Source of the DNA: Cavia porcellus | Taxonomy: Eukaryota > Chordata > Mammalia > Rodentia > Caviidae | Direction of reading: 5' to 3' | DNA: 64,000 bases | Assembly: GCF_034190915.1 (NCBI RefSeq) | Contig: NW_026947496.1 | Location: 29,942,001 to 30,006,000, forward strand | Part shown: piece by piece, positions 55,601-64,000 of the stretch | Layout: each line of letters begins with the position of its first letter | Numbering within the stretch: position 1 is the stretch's first letter | Notes under the pieces: model-generated | The model's database searches: none | The model's input: the letters and a program-made list of their open reading frames with translations, nothing else | What the model was told of the DNA's origin: nothing | Position numbers and translations under genes: made by a program

Positions 55601-58354
55601 GGTCAGTGGGGCAGGGCTGCCTCCCGTGTGGATGCAGTTTCAGGGCTGCAGCACCTGGTATGCCTGCTCAGATGTGACTTCACGCCAGAGTCGTCTACTT
55701 TTCCTGTCTAAGCACTTGCTCACTGACTTAAAGGACTCCTGCCCATTTCATTAGAAGGATAAAGATTCTGAGGCTGGTGTGTAGCTCAGTGGGAGAGTGC
55801 TTGCCTAGTATGTATCAGGCCTGCCTGGCCTGTGTTAGATTCCCAGCACCATCACCACCACCAAAAAAGAAAAAATAGATCCTCAAGTCATAAACTAGAA
55901 GCTCTATCCAGCTCTCATAGAAATTTATATGTGAAATCTGAAGTAGAGAAGTGTGTATTTAAGCTAGGACCTTCTCTCTCTGAATAAGCAAGAAGACTGG
56001 ATTATTATTCTGGCCTCTTTATCCCAGGTAGAAATGGGTCTAGGTCTCCAGAGTCCTTAAGGAAGCAAATCCTGTCACTCCTTAGATGTGACATCTGCTT
56101 TAGACAAGAACCTGTCCCTATTTTGGGGTCAACAAGCCCCTTTCTGTTACAGAGAGATGTTTTCTTTTCCTTAATTATCTCATCCCCTGTGCTCCCATTC
56201 TGCACTGATTATTAAAAAAGGATATCAGGGCTGGGAATTTAGCTCAGCAGCATAAGCACCTGCCTTACAAGCAGGCAGTCGCGAGTTCGATCCCTGGTAC
56301 CGAAAAAGACCAAAAAAAAAAGGGATATCAGTGACACCAGGATGGTCCTTTGTAGCCTTTATTCGTATGTTCCATGCCCAAACACCTCTTCACTTTTCTC
56401 TTTCTCTGCTCTTGCTCAAGATCAAATATTTGTTAAAATTTTTCTTGGTGTTGAAGGGATGATTTTTTGCTTTGGGAGGGCTGGAAGTTGCCCAGATGAT
56501 TCCCTTTCCACCCCACTCCCAGGGATGAAAGGAGGGAAGCTGGGCTTGTTCTGAGTTTACCAACCCACATCCTTCATGTGAACTTTGTTTTAGCTCCCAT
56601 CGTCCCAAGGCTGACTCCCTGGCAGGTGGCTGTAGCTGTCATCCTAGCGGTCTTAGGACTTCTCACCACTGGGTCCATAGTGTTCATTTGGAGACTGTAC
56701 AAGGACAGATTCCGAGAAAGAAAGAGTGAATTCAGCTCCAAAGGTAAGTCACAGCATGCGCAAGAACACCTGTCAGAAGTGTCACAGGGAGGTTGGATCC
56801 ATGCTGATTAGCATGCCTCCCAACAGGACGATCTTGGTTCTAGAGTTCTGACCATTAGAAAGAAGCAAAAAGGCTTCTGAAATCAGACACTGCACATTGG
56901 AAGAGACAGACTGTTCCATCCCCAGCCAGGAGGAACTTCCTGAATAGTTCTTAGAAAACAAAACAAAATCCTGTTCTGGAGTTCCTAGTTTCAGTAATCA
57001 GATGGCCCTGAACTAAGCAGTTCCTCCTTCATGTGTTTCCCACTCCAGTCCCATCCCTTCCCTCAGATGCATTATAAGAAGCCACTGAAGTAACTCTGTT
57101 TGTTTTCCAGAGAAACTCCTGGAAGAACTCAGTAAGTTCTATCTTAGTATTTCATCTGCAAGGTTTTCTCTCTTATTTTGTAATCTGGCTCTGACAATCT
57201 CTCTCTTTTATTGCAGAATCAAAAAAGGCTTCATTGCATGCAGGTCAGTGGCTCTGAACTTCCAAGGCCTCTGAAGCCTTTCCACTCGCACCCACCCTAT
57301 CCCCACTGCCCACTACCCTATGCCAGCCCTCTTACCCCATCCCTTCCACTTCCACTACCGCCCCTAACTTCAGAGCCCTGTGAGACTTGAGCATGGAAGC
57401 ACTAATGCACTTTAGTGAGAAGGAAAGGACAGGAAGAGGTGACAAGCAAATGGCCTCTACTTTCCCCTTGAGGTACCTATAGAGACCCATCTGTCACGGT
57501 CCCATTAGAGACAAGCAGCTTCTATATCCCCTGTGGCTGCTGATTTGAAGACTGTGCAAAGGCCAGGCTGCTCTTCCAGGGAGACTGTGTCCACTCTTAG
57601 ACTGCTGCTCCATGCAGAAGGGAAGACAGGTCCTGTAACCTCCAGCACTCAGAATGATCACTCTCTGTGTCCATCTGCAGTGAACGTGACTCTTGATCCA
57701 GACACTGCCCACCCTCACCTCTTTCTGTATGCGGATTCAAAATCTGTTCGACTGGAAGATTCACGTCAGAAACTACCTGACAAAGCAGAGAGATTTGACT
57801 CCTGGCCTTGTGTGTTAGGCCGGGAGGCCTTCACCTCTGGCAGACACTATTGGGAGGTGGAGGTGGGAGACAGAACTGACTGGGCAGTTGGGGTGTGCAG
57901 GGAGAACGTGATAAAGAAAGGGTTTGACCCCCTGACCCCTGAGAACGGGTTCTGGGCTGTGGAATTGTACGGAAATGGGTACTGGGCTCTCACCCCACTC
58001 CGGACCCCTCTCCCCTTAGCGGGATCCCCTCGTCGGGTTGGTGTTTTCCTGGACTATGATTCTGGGGACGTCTCCTTCTACAACATGACCAATGGCTCCC
58101 ATATCTATTCTTTCCCCAGCGTCTCTTTCTCTGGCCCCCTCAGGCCCTTCTTTTGCCTCTGGTCCTGTGGTAAAAAGCCCTTGACCATCTGCTCAGTTGC
58201 TGATAGGCCTGAGAAGGTAACAGTCATTGCTGATGCCCAGGCCCTCTCTAAGGACATCCCATTGTCCCCCACAGGGGAAGAACCTGCCTCTGGGGATGCA
58301 GACACTCTCCATTCTAAACTAATCCCTCTGCAACCCTGCCAAAAGGCTCCTTAG
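52592..58354 (+). CDS. BTN1A1: Butyrophilin subfamily 1 member A1 (spliced gene)
   Basis: Coding exons: 52592-52664 (signal), 52880-53227 (IgV, 348 nt), 55320-55601 (IgC, 282 nt), 56594-56743 (TM, 150 nt), 57111-57131 (21 nt), 57217-57243 (27 nt), 57681-58354 (B30.2 and stop). All junctions are GT-AG in phase 1; total 1575 nt, 524 residues (human 526). Domains: signal 1-24, IgV 25-140, IgC 141-234, TM about 245-267, B30.2 about 302-490. Diagnostic strings: [62 protein letters not shown], and the C-terminal [11 protein letters not shown] typical of BTN1A1. It is the major type I protein of the milk-fat globule membrane, where its B30.2 domain binds xanthine oxidoreductase, and has T-cell regulatory activity (family knowledge). 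Unusual point: the signal peptide and IgV exon are strongly GC-rich and more diverged from other mammals than the rest. Confidence 0.96.
52880..53227 (+). CDS. BTN1A1: BTN1A1 exon: IgV domain
   Basis: 348 nt; acceptor TCTCCCAG, donor GCCG|GTGAGA. Contains [12 protein letters not shown] (first Ig cysteine and a sequon), [20 protein letters not shown] and [10 protein letters not shown] (second cysteine). Third codon positions are nearly all G or C, and CpG is abundant. Confidence 0.96.
53228..55319. other. BTN1A1: BTN1A1 IgV-IgC intron
   Basis: 2.1 kb, AT-rich. Holds a reverse ID with long poly(T) at 53680-53785 and an antisense L1 3' UTR fragment at about 54640-54960. That fragment resembles 34970-35470, with TTTATTTCACTTAAGAGTAT and a GAACATTTTCTTC run. 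Nothing else identified. Confidence 0.7.
53680..53785 (-). repeat. ID SINE, reverse
   Basis: Poly(T) of about 30, ATCAAACTCATGATCTCGCA ... CTGAGCTAAATACCCAGC. Confidence 0.82.
55320..55601 (+). CDS. BTN1A1: BTN1A1 exon: IgC-like domain
   Basis: 282 nt; acceptor CTCTCCACAG, donor GTCAG|GTCAGT. Encodes [50 protein letters not shown] and [14 protein letters not shown], with both Ig cysteines, a sequon (ENVS) and the double cysteine also found in mouse BTN1A1. Confidence 0.97.
56228..56322 (+). repeat. ID SINE with target-site duplication
   Basis: GGGCTGGGAATTTAGCTCAG, TTACAAGCAGGCAGTCGCGA, GTTCGATCCCTGGTACCG and an A-rich tail, flanked by GGATATCAG at 56220 and 56323. Confidence 0.93.
56594..56743 (+). 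CDS. BTN1A1: BTN1A1 exon: transmembrane segment
   Basis: Acceptor TTGTTTTAG, donor AAAG|GTAAGT. Encodes [20 protein letters not shown] followed by [13 protein letters not shown] and the basic [11 protein letters not shown]. Confidence 0.96.
57111..57131 (+). CDS. BTN1A1: BTN1A1 21-nt heptad exon
   Basis: Acceptor TGTTTTCCAG, donor CTCA|GTAAGT; encodes EKLLEEL, the conserved BTN juxtamembrane heptad. Confidence 0.92.
57217..57243 (+). CDS. BTN1A1: BTN1A1 27-nt exon
   Basis: Acceptor TTTATTGCAG, donor CAG|GTCAGT; encodes SKKASLHA, equivalent to WKKATLHA in human. Confidence 0.92.
57681..58354 (+). CDS. BTN1A1: BTN1A1 exon: B30.2 (PRY-SPRY) domain and stop
   Basis: Acceptor CCATCTGCAG; encodes [113 protein letters not shown]. 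The C-terminal tail after the domain matches human BTN1A1 in order and length. Confidence 0.98.
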
Positions 58355-59436
58355 GGAACATCCCAGCTGACTGTCCTCCTTTGCTCTCACCCTCTCCTTC
58401 ATTAACCCTCAAGGCTTCAGCTGCCAGTTTCTCTCCTATGTCTCCTGTTTAATTCGTTTTGGAAAGATGGTGCCACCACTACTAGAGGGAAGTACCAATA
58501 TTCGAAGGGTGAAGAAGTGACTCCTAAACTGCTTCCAGCGCTCTCTTATCCTTTAAGACCAAAGCCTACAGGGAAGAGCCTGGAGCAGGCTCAAAGGACA
58601 TGTGAGGAATAGAGATGGGCTTAGGTTGGCATGGGCTGTGGCAGAAAACGCTTGATGTACAGCATAGAGGCAGCTGAGTAACAAATTTAGGCATGTGGGA
58701 ACCCCAAAGCGTGCCAGGGGAGGAAAATCTTGTGTTAAAATCCCATAAAGGCACCTATCAGGGACATCATGGTGAAGGTGAATGAGATGAGCACAGATCA
58801 AGTTTGTGCACCTGGCCTGCCTGTAGAGCTTTGGGGGCCTGTGTCTCAGGTTTTCTAAGCCGAGTGCGATAGGACAGGGATTGGCCAGCCTTGCAGAGCT
58901 GACTGAATGAGTAGAAAGTTGAGGCGAGCAGGGTTGGAGGCTAGATGATGGAGGGGAGAATCATGGCTGAAAACAGTGAGTTGTGTGCACAGCTAAGCCT
59001 CAGGCCTGCTCTCTGGCTAGACTCTTCTGTCTCTTCCCTGCCTGGAGCCAATCCAACTCATACTGTGGGAAATTTTTCTGATCACTTCATTATCTGTCTT
59101 GGTCTCAGACTCAACCCCCCCCCACCCTGCTCCCAACATCCAAACCTTTAATGCACGCTTTCCGTTAGCTTCACATGCCTCTCCTCATTTCTACACAGTG
59201 CCCCCACTCGCTGCCTCCTCACCCCACTTTTCTGTGCTGCTCCTTGAGGTCCCCTGGTGCAGCCCCATTGTGCTCAGTGCAGCTGGATCATCATGCCTCT
59301 TTGCATTGTCCCCAAGCACTTTCCTGTACACCCAGACTGTCCTGCCGAAGGATTGCACAAGTGCTCAGGCTCATGCCTTCCCGTTCCACTGCATTTTTCC
59401 AGCTCCCAGAATGGATGTTCGCCCTGGTCTTTTTCT

Positions 59437-59442
59437 AATAAA
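59437..59442 (+). terminator. BTN1A1: Poly(A) signal, probably of BTN1A1
   Basis: AATAAA about 1.08 kb after the stop codon, followed within 40 bases by a T/GT-rich stretch (GTCTGTCTGCTTGCCTTTAT), the layout of a real polyadenylation site. The intervening sequence is free of SINEs, as expected of a 3' UTR. Confidence 0.65.
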
Positions 59443-61483
59443 CAAGTCTGTCTGCTTGCCTTTATGTGCCTTTGAACTTTCTTTCCTGTACCGCAATAAG
59501 TGAGACCAAAACAAAACAGAGCACAGGAAAGAGCCCTGCCTGGGAATGCAGCTGGCTAAACAGTACCTTTCCCAAGACCTGGCACCTCACCTGGCCAATG
59601 GGCACAGAGAATGTAGAAAAGCTGCAGTGTCTGTGGCCTCCCACCCTCAGTCTTGGGGTAGTGATTCCATTTCTGGCCCTTCCTGGTGGAGGAATAAGCT
59701 GCCTTTTTAAATGTACAGCACTTTTCCAGTCTTAGGTGGGAATTCTGAGTGCCAGGCAGTTCTGTGTATTATTCTCATATTCATTGCTTATGTAAGCACA
59801 ATGTGGCCACCATATATTCCATGACCCAGCTCATCACTTCCAGGCCCCACTTACTTTAAATCTTTATTCTGACTTGGGAGTAAATACCTATGTAACAATA
59901 TCTGCTCACTAATAGTTCCATGGAAATATGACCAGATTATTTAAAAATGAATCTTCTTATGGGCTTATTCATCAGGAGACTACAGAGCTTTTGCTCTGGA
60001 AGGGATTAAGAGAAAAATGTAACTGAACTTTAGGATAAGAATTAACTTCTGTGTCCCCAGTGGAGCTGTGGGGGGGGGGGACTTGCCTAGCATCCTGGAA
60101 GTCCTGAGTTCCATCCCCTGTACCACAAAAACAAACAAGCACTTTATAGTAAACATAGTACCTCCTGATGTTTATTCAGCCTGGCAAGGTGGCATGCATC
60201 TGTAATCCCAGCACTCTGGGAGGCTGAGGTAGGAGGATCATAATTTTGAGCCCAGTCTGGGTAATTTAACAATTTCACAAGATCTGTCTCAAAATAAAAA
60301 TGTAAAATGAAAGAAATAAGAAAAACGGGATGTAGCTCAGTGCAAAGGCCCTGGATTCAAGGCAGGGGGAGGGGAAGAAACTAAAAGTAACAACAAAACG
60401 TCATCCGAACATTTTTCTCAGGCAATTGCATTATTGGTCTACAGTGGAATGTAAAATGTATTTGTAAAATCTCACGCAGAATAGACAGCTGCCATGGGAA
60501 TCTCACTTGAATTAGAGAGAAGAAGTTCTACATGTTAATCAATTCTCCAGAGAGAGCTTCCCTTTTTCTGTGATCTGTAAGGAAAAATGGGCAGGTTAGC
60601 CAGTACAGTACTGACCTGGGGTAAGTTTTTAGGGAATTCCACATTCTCTGCCCTCACCCACTCACCCCCGCCAGTCTTCGCTCTACCCACCCAGGAAGCT
60701 CTTATCTGACTAACAACCTTCTGGCTCCCTGCCCAGCTGGTGCCAGCTGTCAGAATTGTACCCCTGCAAGGAGGAAAGCCCTCGACATTCTGACTTTCTT
60801 CAAAACTGCCTAAAAAAACAGAAAATGTTGTCTTGTCAAGGTCTGCCTTGGTCACTTGAGGCAAAGTCAGTGATACATGATTTCAGGAACACCAGAAAGG
60901 CCTCTTCCACAGTCACTAATAATTGAGATGTTTGATAATGTTTGATTTTCTTTTTAAACCAGAAATAAAACTCCTACTCTATCAAACATGAGAATAAAAT
61001 GCTACTAAAATGAACATGATTGACCTCATTTCACTATGCCTGATGCCAACTCCAGTATCAGAGTCTCTGTGGGGTAAATGAGACCAGCCAGGAAGAAATA
61101 ATCATCCCTCCCCTCAGTCACCAGCAGTTCCTCATTTCCTCTCTCAGTGCCTCTCAGTCCATCATCTGGGGGTCCAGACAGCCTGGTATCACTTCAGCCT
61201 CCACCCTCAGAACACCGTCTCTAACAGACCATCTGCAACCACACACACGCATACTCCTGCCTCTTATTTGATTGTGTAAAATGAGAAGCACTCGTTTGTC
61301 CAAAATCTCATCAACCAAATACCCAATATCAACATTTGTGTTTATTCTCACCTTATTTAATAATAATAAAAACTCACTCTGAGAGGCTGAGATAGGAGGG
61401 CCACAAATTTGAGCCCAGCCTCAATTTAGCGAGACCCTATTTCAAAATTTAAAAAAAAATTTTTTTTTAAAGATTTGGCCTCA

Positions 61484-61597
61484 GGGGCTGGGGATTTAGC
61501 TCAGCGGCATAAGCGCTTGCCTTGCAAGCAGGCAGTTGTGAGTTTGATCCCCAGTATTGATAAAAAGGAAAAAGACAAAAAAAAAAAAAAAAAAAAA
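61484..61597 (+). repeat. ID SINE, full length, perfect target-site duplication
   Basis: GGGGCTGGGGATTTAGCTCA, GCGGCATAAGCGCTTGCCTT, GAGTTTGATCCCCAGTATTG and a long A tail, flanked by AGATTTGGCCTCAG at 61471-61484 and 61598-61611. It is the cleanest ID insertion in the window and probably young. Confidence 0.95.
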
Positions 61598-62210
61598 GAT
61601 TTGGCCTCAGTCCTCAGTACTGAAAATAAATAATGTTTGCTTCAGTAGATTTAAATTAACTGTTCTTCAGAAAATAAACCTCACAGGAATTTAAAGTACT
61701 TTGTGCTACAAATGTAGCAGTTGTGTCAGACAAAAGGAGATTTTAAAAGATCACATGAATTGATGAAAGATAGAGGATGTGCATGGACCATGAAAGGCAG
61801 AACCAGTCTCAGTTTGACATGTCTTCTTAAGATTCGGGGCTCTTTTTTGTTTGGTTGCTTTGGTTTTTTGTTTGTTTATTTGTTGTTGTTTTGGAGCGTT
61901 TTTGAGACAGAGTCTTGCTATGTAGTGCAGCCTGGTCTTAAATTCACTATGTAGTCCAGGCTGCCTCACACTCATGGTGATTCTACTGCCTCAGCCTCCC
62001 AAATGCTGAGATTACAGGTGTGCACCACCACACCCATCTCAGGTTCTTACTTTTATCCTATGTGATGGAGACCGGTAATTTCATCCACATCCTTTGCTGC
62101 CTTCTCCAAATGCATTAAGACACAGTTTCTCAGATAAAGAGAGGAATGCAAAGAGAAGAGATAGCTTCTGTCACCCTGCTGGTTAAGTAGCAGAGCTGTG
62201 ATTTGACCCC

Positions 62211-62268
62211 AGACCATCTGATTTGGCACCAGGATCCATCAGACCATCTGATTTGGCACCAAGGTCCA
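62211..62268. repeat. 30-bp direct duplication
   Basis: AGACCATCTGATTTGGCACC at 62211 recurs at 62241; the copies are nearly identical. Confidence 0.9.
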
Positions 62269-62413
62269 CGATCAGGTGATGAGCTTCAAATAATTCTCCA
62301 AGGTGAGCAGGCCCTGCATGGATCTTCAGAGCAGAATCCAACTTAGGACAAATAAGAGGTAAGAGAGTTGACACAACATCAAGCTACAGCCAAGGACTGT
62401 TCTTAGAAAAGGA

Positions 62414-62414
62414 G

Positions 62415-62465
<51 letters not shown>

Positions 62466-62520
62466 AGAAAAGAAAGGAAAGAAAGAAAGAAAGAAAGAAA
62501 GAAAAAAAGACAAACAAAAA
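62414..62520. repeat. (GAAA)n microsatellite
   Basis: About 100 bases of GAAA units with a few interruptions (GAAGAAAAGAAAGG); lies next to a B1-like SINE. Confidence 0.96.
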
Positions 62521-64000
62521 GAAAGACAGGGGGGCTCTTGTTATTGGGATTTGCTGCTGGGGAAGCTGAAGCTGGAGTATCACAAGTTTGAGGCCAACCG
62601 GGGCAATTTAACAAGACTCTGTCTCCAAAAAAGGGATGAATAGAGCTCAGATGTAGAGGTTGAACCCTAGATTCAATTCCTAGTACCCCCTCCAAAAAAA
62701 GAAAAGAAATGAAACAAAATGAAATGAAATTTGCTTTCTGTTGGACATGGTTGCACACTCGTGTAGTCCCCGCTACTCTGGAGCCTGAGGCAGGAGGATC
62801 AATTGAGACCAGGAATTCCGGGCAACATAGTGAGACCCCATCTATCTATAAACACCTACCAGTGGCTTCCCCTTATAGTCAGGACAAAACTCAGGCCCTG
62901 CTGACACCATCTGGCCTTAACAACCCCTGAACCCTCACCTCTGCCTTTTCCCCAGCCATAGAGGGCTTTTGTGGCCTCGTCATTGTTGCCCATGCCAGAC
63001 TTTTCTGGAAGAGGCTGAGCATCCCAGTTAAATGCAGGGCACAAGAGCCTGGCGTGGGAAACTGAGAGCTGCAGTTAAAAGAAGCACGGAAGTGATGTGG
63101 CTTTGAGCCACAGAGTTATTTGCTATGCTGAAATAAATGCAACAGTCATCTTTAAAAATATTTGCTAAGTGAAGCATGAAGGCACACGCTGTGCCCCCAG
63201 CATTCCGAAAGGCCGAGGCAAGACCCCTTCCTGGACAATTTATTGATTTGGCATGACTCTATCACAAAATTAAATAAATAAGGAAAAATTTTTAAATGGA
63301 TGGGGATATAACTTTGTCTGAAGGCCCTAGATGTGATCCTCAATTCCCAAAATATTGCTGATGTGTCTTATTTACCCTGTATTTTATTCAGGTTTGCCCT
63401 ATATATAGTTTATCTTTCCCTCGGTACCAGAATCAGACTCAGGACCTCACCACTTGCAGGCACTGTGCTGCTGAGCTATATCCCTGACCTTTCTTTCTAT
63501 ATGTTTAACCTTTTATGAAAAATAGGCTTTTTTCCCTCTTTTTCCTCCTCTTTGTTTCTGAAACAGGGTGTCACTGTGCAGTTGAGGCTGGCCTTGAACT
63601 CACAGTGATTCTCCTGCCTCAGCCTGTAATCCCTCAATGCTGGCCTTTGCCACCAATCCCAGCCCCTCAGTTCTTTTTAGAAGTCACTCCTGGTCACTGG
63701 TGAGCTGGCACTTTCCTGGGGGCCTAGGGACTGAAGTGAAGGTCCTGCTTGACCAGGAATTCTGCCTCTGCCCTCTTTCCCAACGTCTCATTACTGTGCC
63801 CTCAGTGAATATTCACTGTGGTTGGTGTATGAGCTGCCCTCTTATCTCTGTGTTCCCCATCACCACCCTATGTGGAGGGGGGCAGTGACTGCACCTGAGG
63901 GGTGTGTTCTCCCATCAGTGGAGGTCACGTCTTTGCCCACCTAGATGTGGCCTCAATTCCCAAGCCTTGAAGGAGAATAAGGCCTGAAATTCCAGCAACC

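Larger units (their letters stand above)
59460..64000. other. Intergenic region downstream of BTN1A1
   Basis: No coding exon recognised. Contents: poly(G) run 60070-60080, B1-like + 60175-60310, B1-like + fragment 61360-61455, ID + 61484-61597, B1-like - 61880-62040, a 30-bp duplication 62211-62268, (GAAA)n 62414-62520, B1-like + 62545-62650 and about 62740-62850, B1-like + 63160-63290, reverse ID 63421-63490, B1-like - 63550-63660. Stretches 59460-60060, 60400-61340 and 63670-64000 hold nothing I can identify. Confidence 0.65.

Noticed and set aside
61484..61560. tRNA-like sequence with A and B boxes
   Set aside because: Part of an ID SINE: acceptor stem and anticodon arm are not intact, an A tail follows, and a target-site duplication flanks it. 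The same applies to every other tRNA-like hit in the window.
62414..62520. Regular GAAA array considered as CRISPR-like or satellite
   Set aside because: Simple microsatellite without spacers.

Overview
This is a nuclear genomic window from a placental mammal, very probably a non-murine rodent. It is packed with tRNA-derived ID-type SINEs (A and B boxes, an oligo(A) tail and, in several copies, clear target-site duplications), 7SL-derived B1-like SINEs in both orientations, several L1 fragments and a few old MaLR/ERVL-like LTR pieces. I cannot name the species from sequence alone. The dominant ID sequence and the lack of recognisable mouse/rat B2 elements argue against Mus and Rattus.

The window covers part of the butyrophilin (BTN) cluster, the segment corresponding to human 6p22, and all BTN genes lie on the + strand. 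(1) BTN2A2 occupies about 6,350-15,104. It has seven coding exons (signal peptide, IgV, IgC1, transmembrane, 21-bp and 27-bp heptad exons, B30.2/PRY-SPRY) that splice into an open frame of 516 codons. An MHC class II-type X-Y promoter module lies about 0.7 kb upstream of the start codon. (2) A broken BTN1A1-like gene spans 23,652-40,990. Its signal, IgV, IgC, TM and B30.2 exons are recognisable but carry frameshifts and a stop, and its third intron has swollen to 12.7 kb with L1, LTR and SINE insertions. (3) BTN1A1 lies at 52,592-58,354, intact, with the same seven-exon layout (524 codons), a CpG-rich 5' end and a consensus poly(A) signal at 59,437.

The rest is intergenic. 1-6,250 holds SINEs, an apparently inverted L1 and a 68-bp tandem duplication. 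15,105-23,590 holds SINEs, an MLT1-like LTR, an L1 3' end with tandem monomers and a promoter-like island near 21,600-22,190. 41,000-52,300 holds a second monomer-bearing L1 end, many SINEs and microsatellites. 59,460-64,000 holds SINEs and a (GAAA)n tract.

BTN2A2 and BTN1A1 encode type I membrane proteins of the extended B7-like family. Family knowledge has BTN2A2 as an inhibitory T-cell ligand on antigen-presenting cells, expressed along with MHC class II, and BTN1A1 as the main butyrophilin of the milk-fat globule membrane. No BTN3A-like gene was seen in the window. I found no wholly new system. The best leads are the X-Y module at BTN2A2, the apparent rescue of a BTN2A2 frameshift by an alternative splice donor, the mosaic divergence of the BTN1A1 pseudogene, and an L1 lineage whose 3' UTR carries tandem monomers of about 150 bp.
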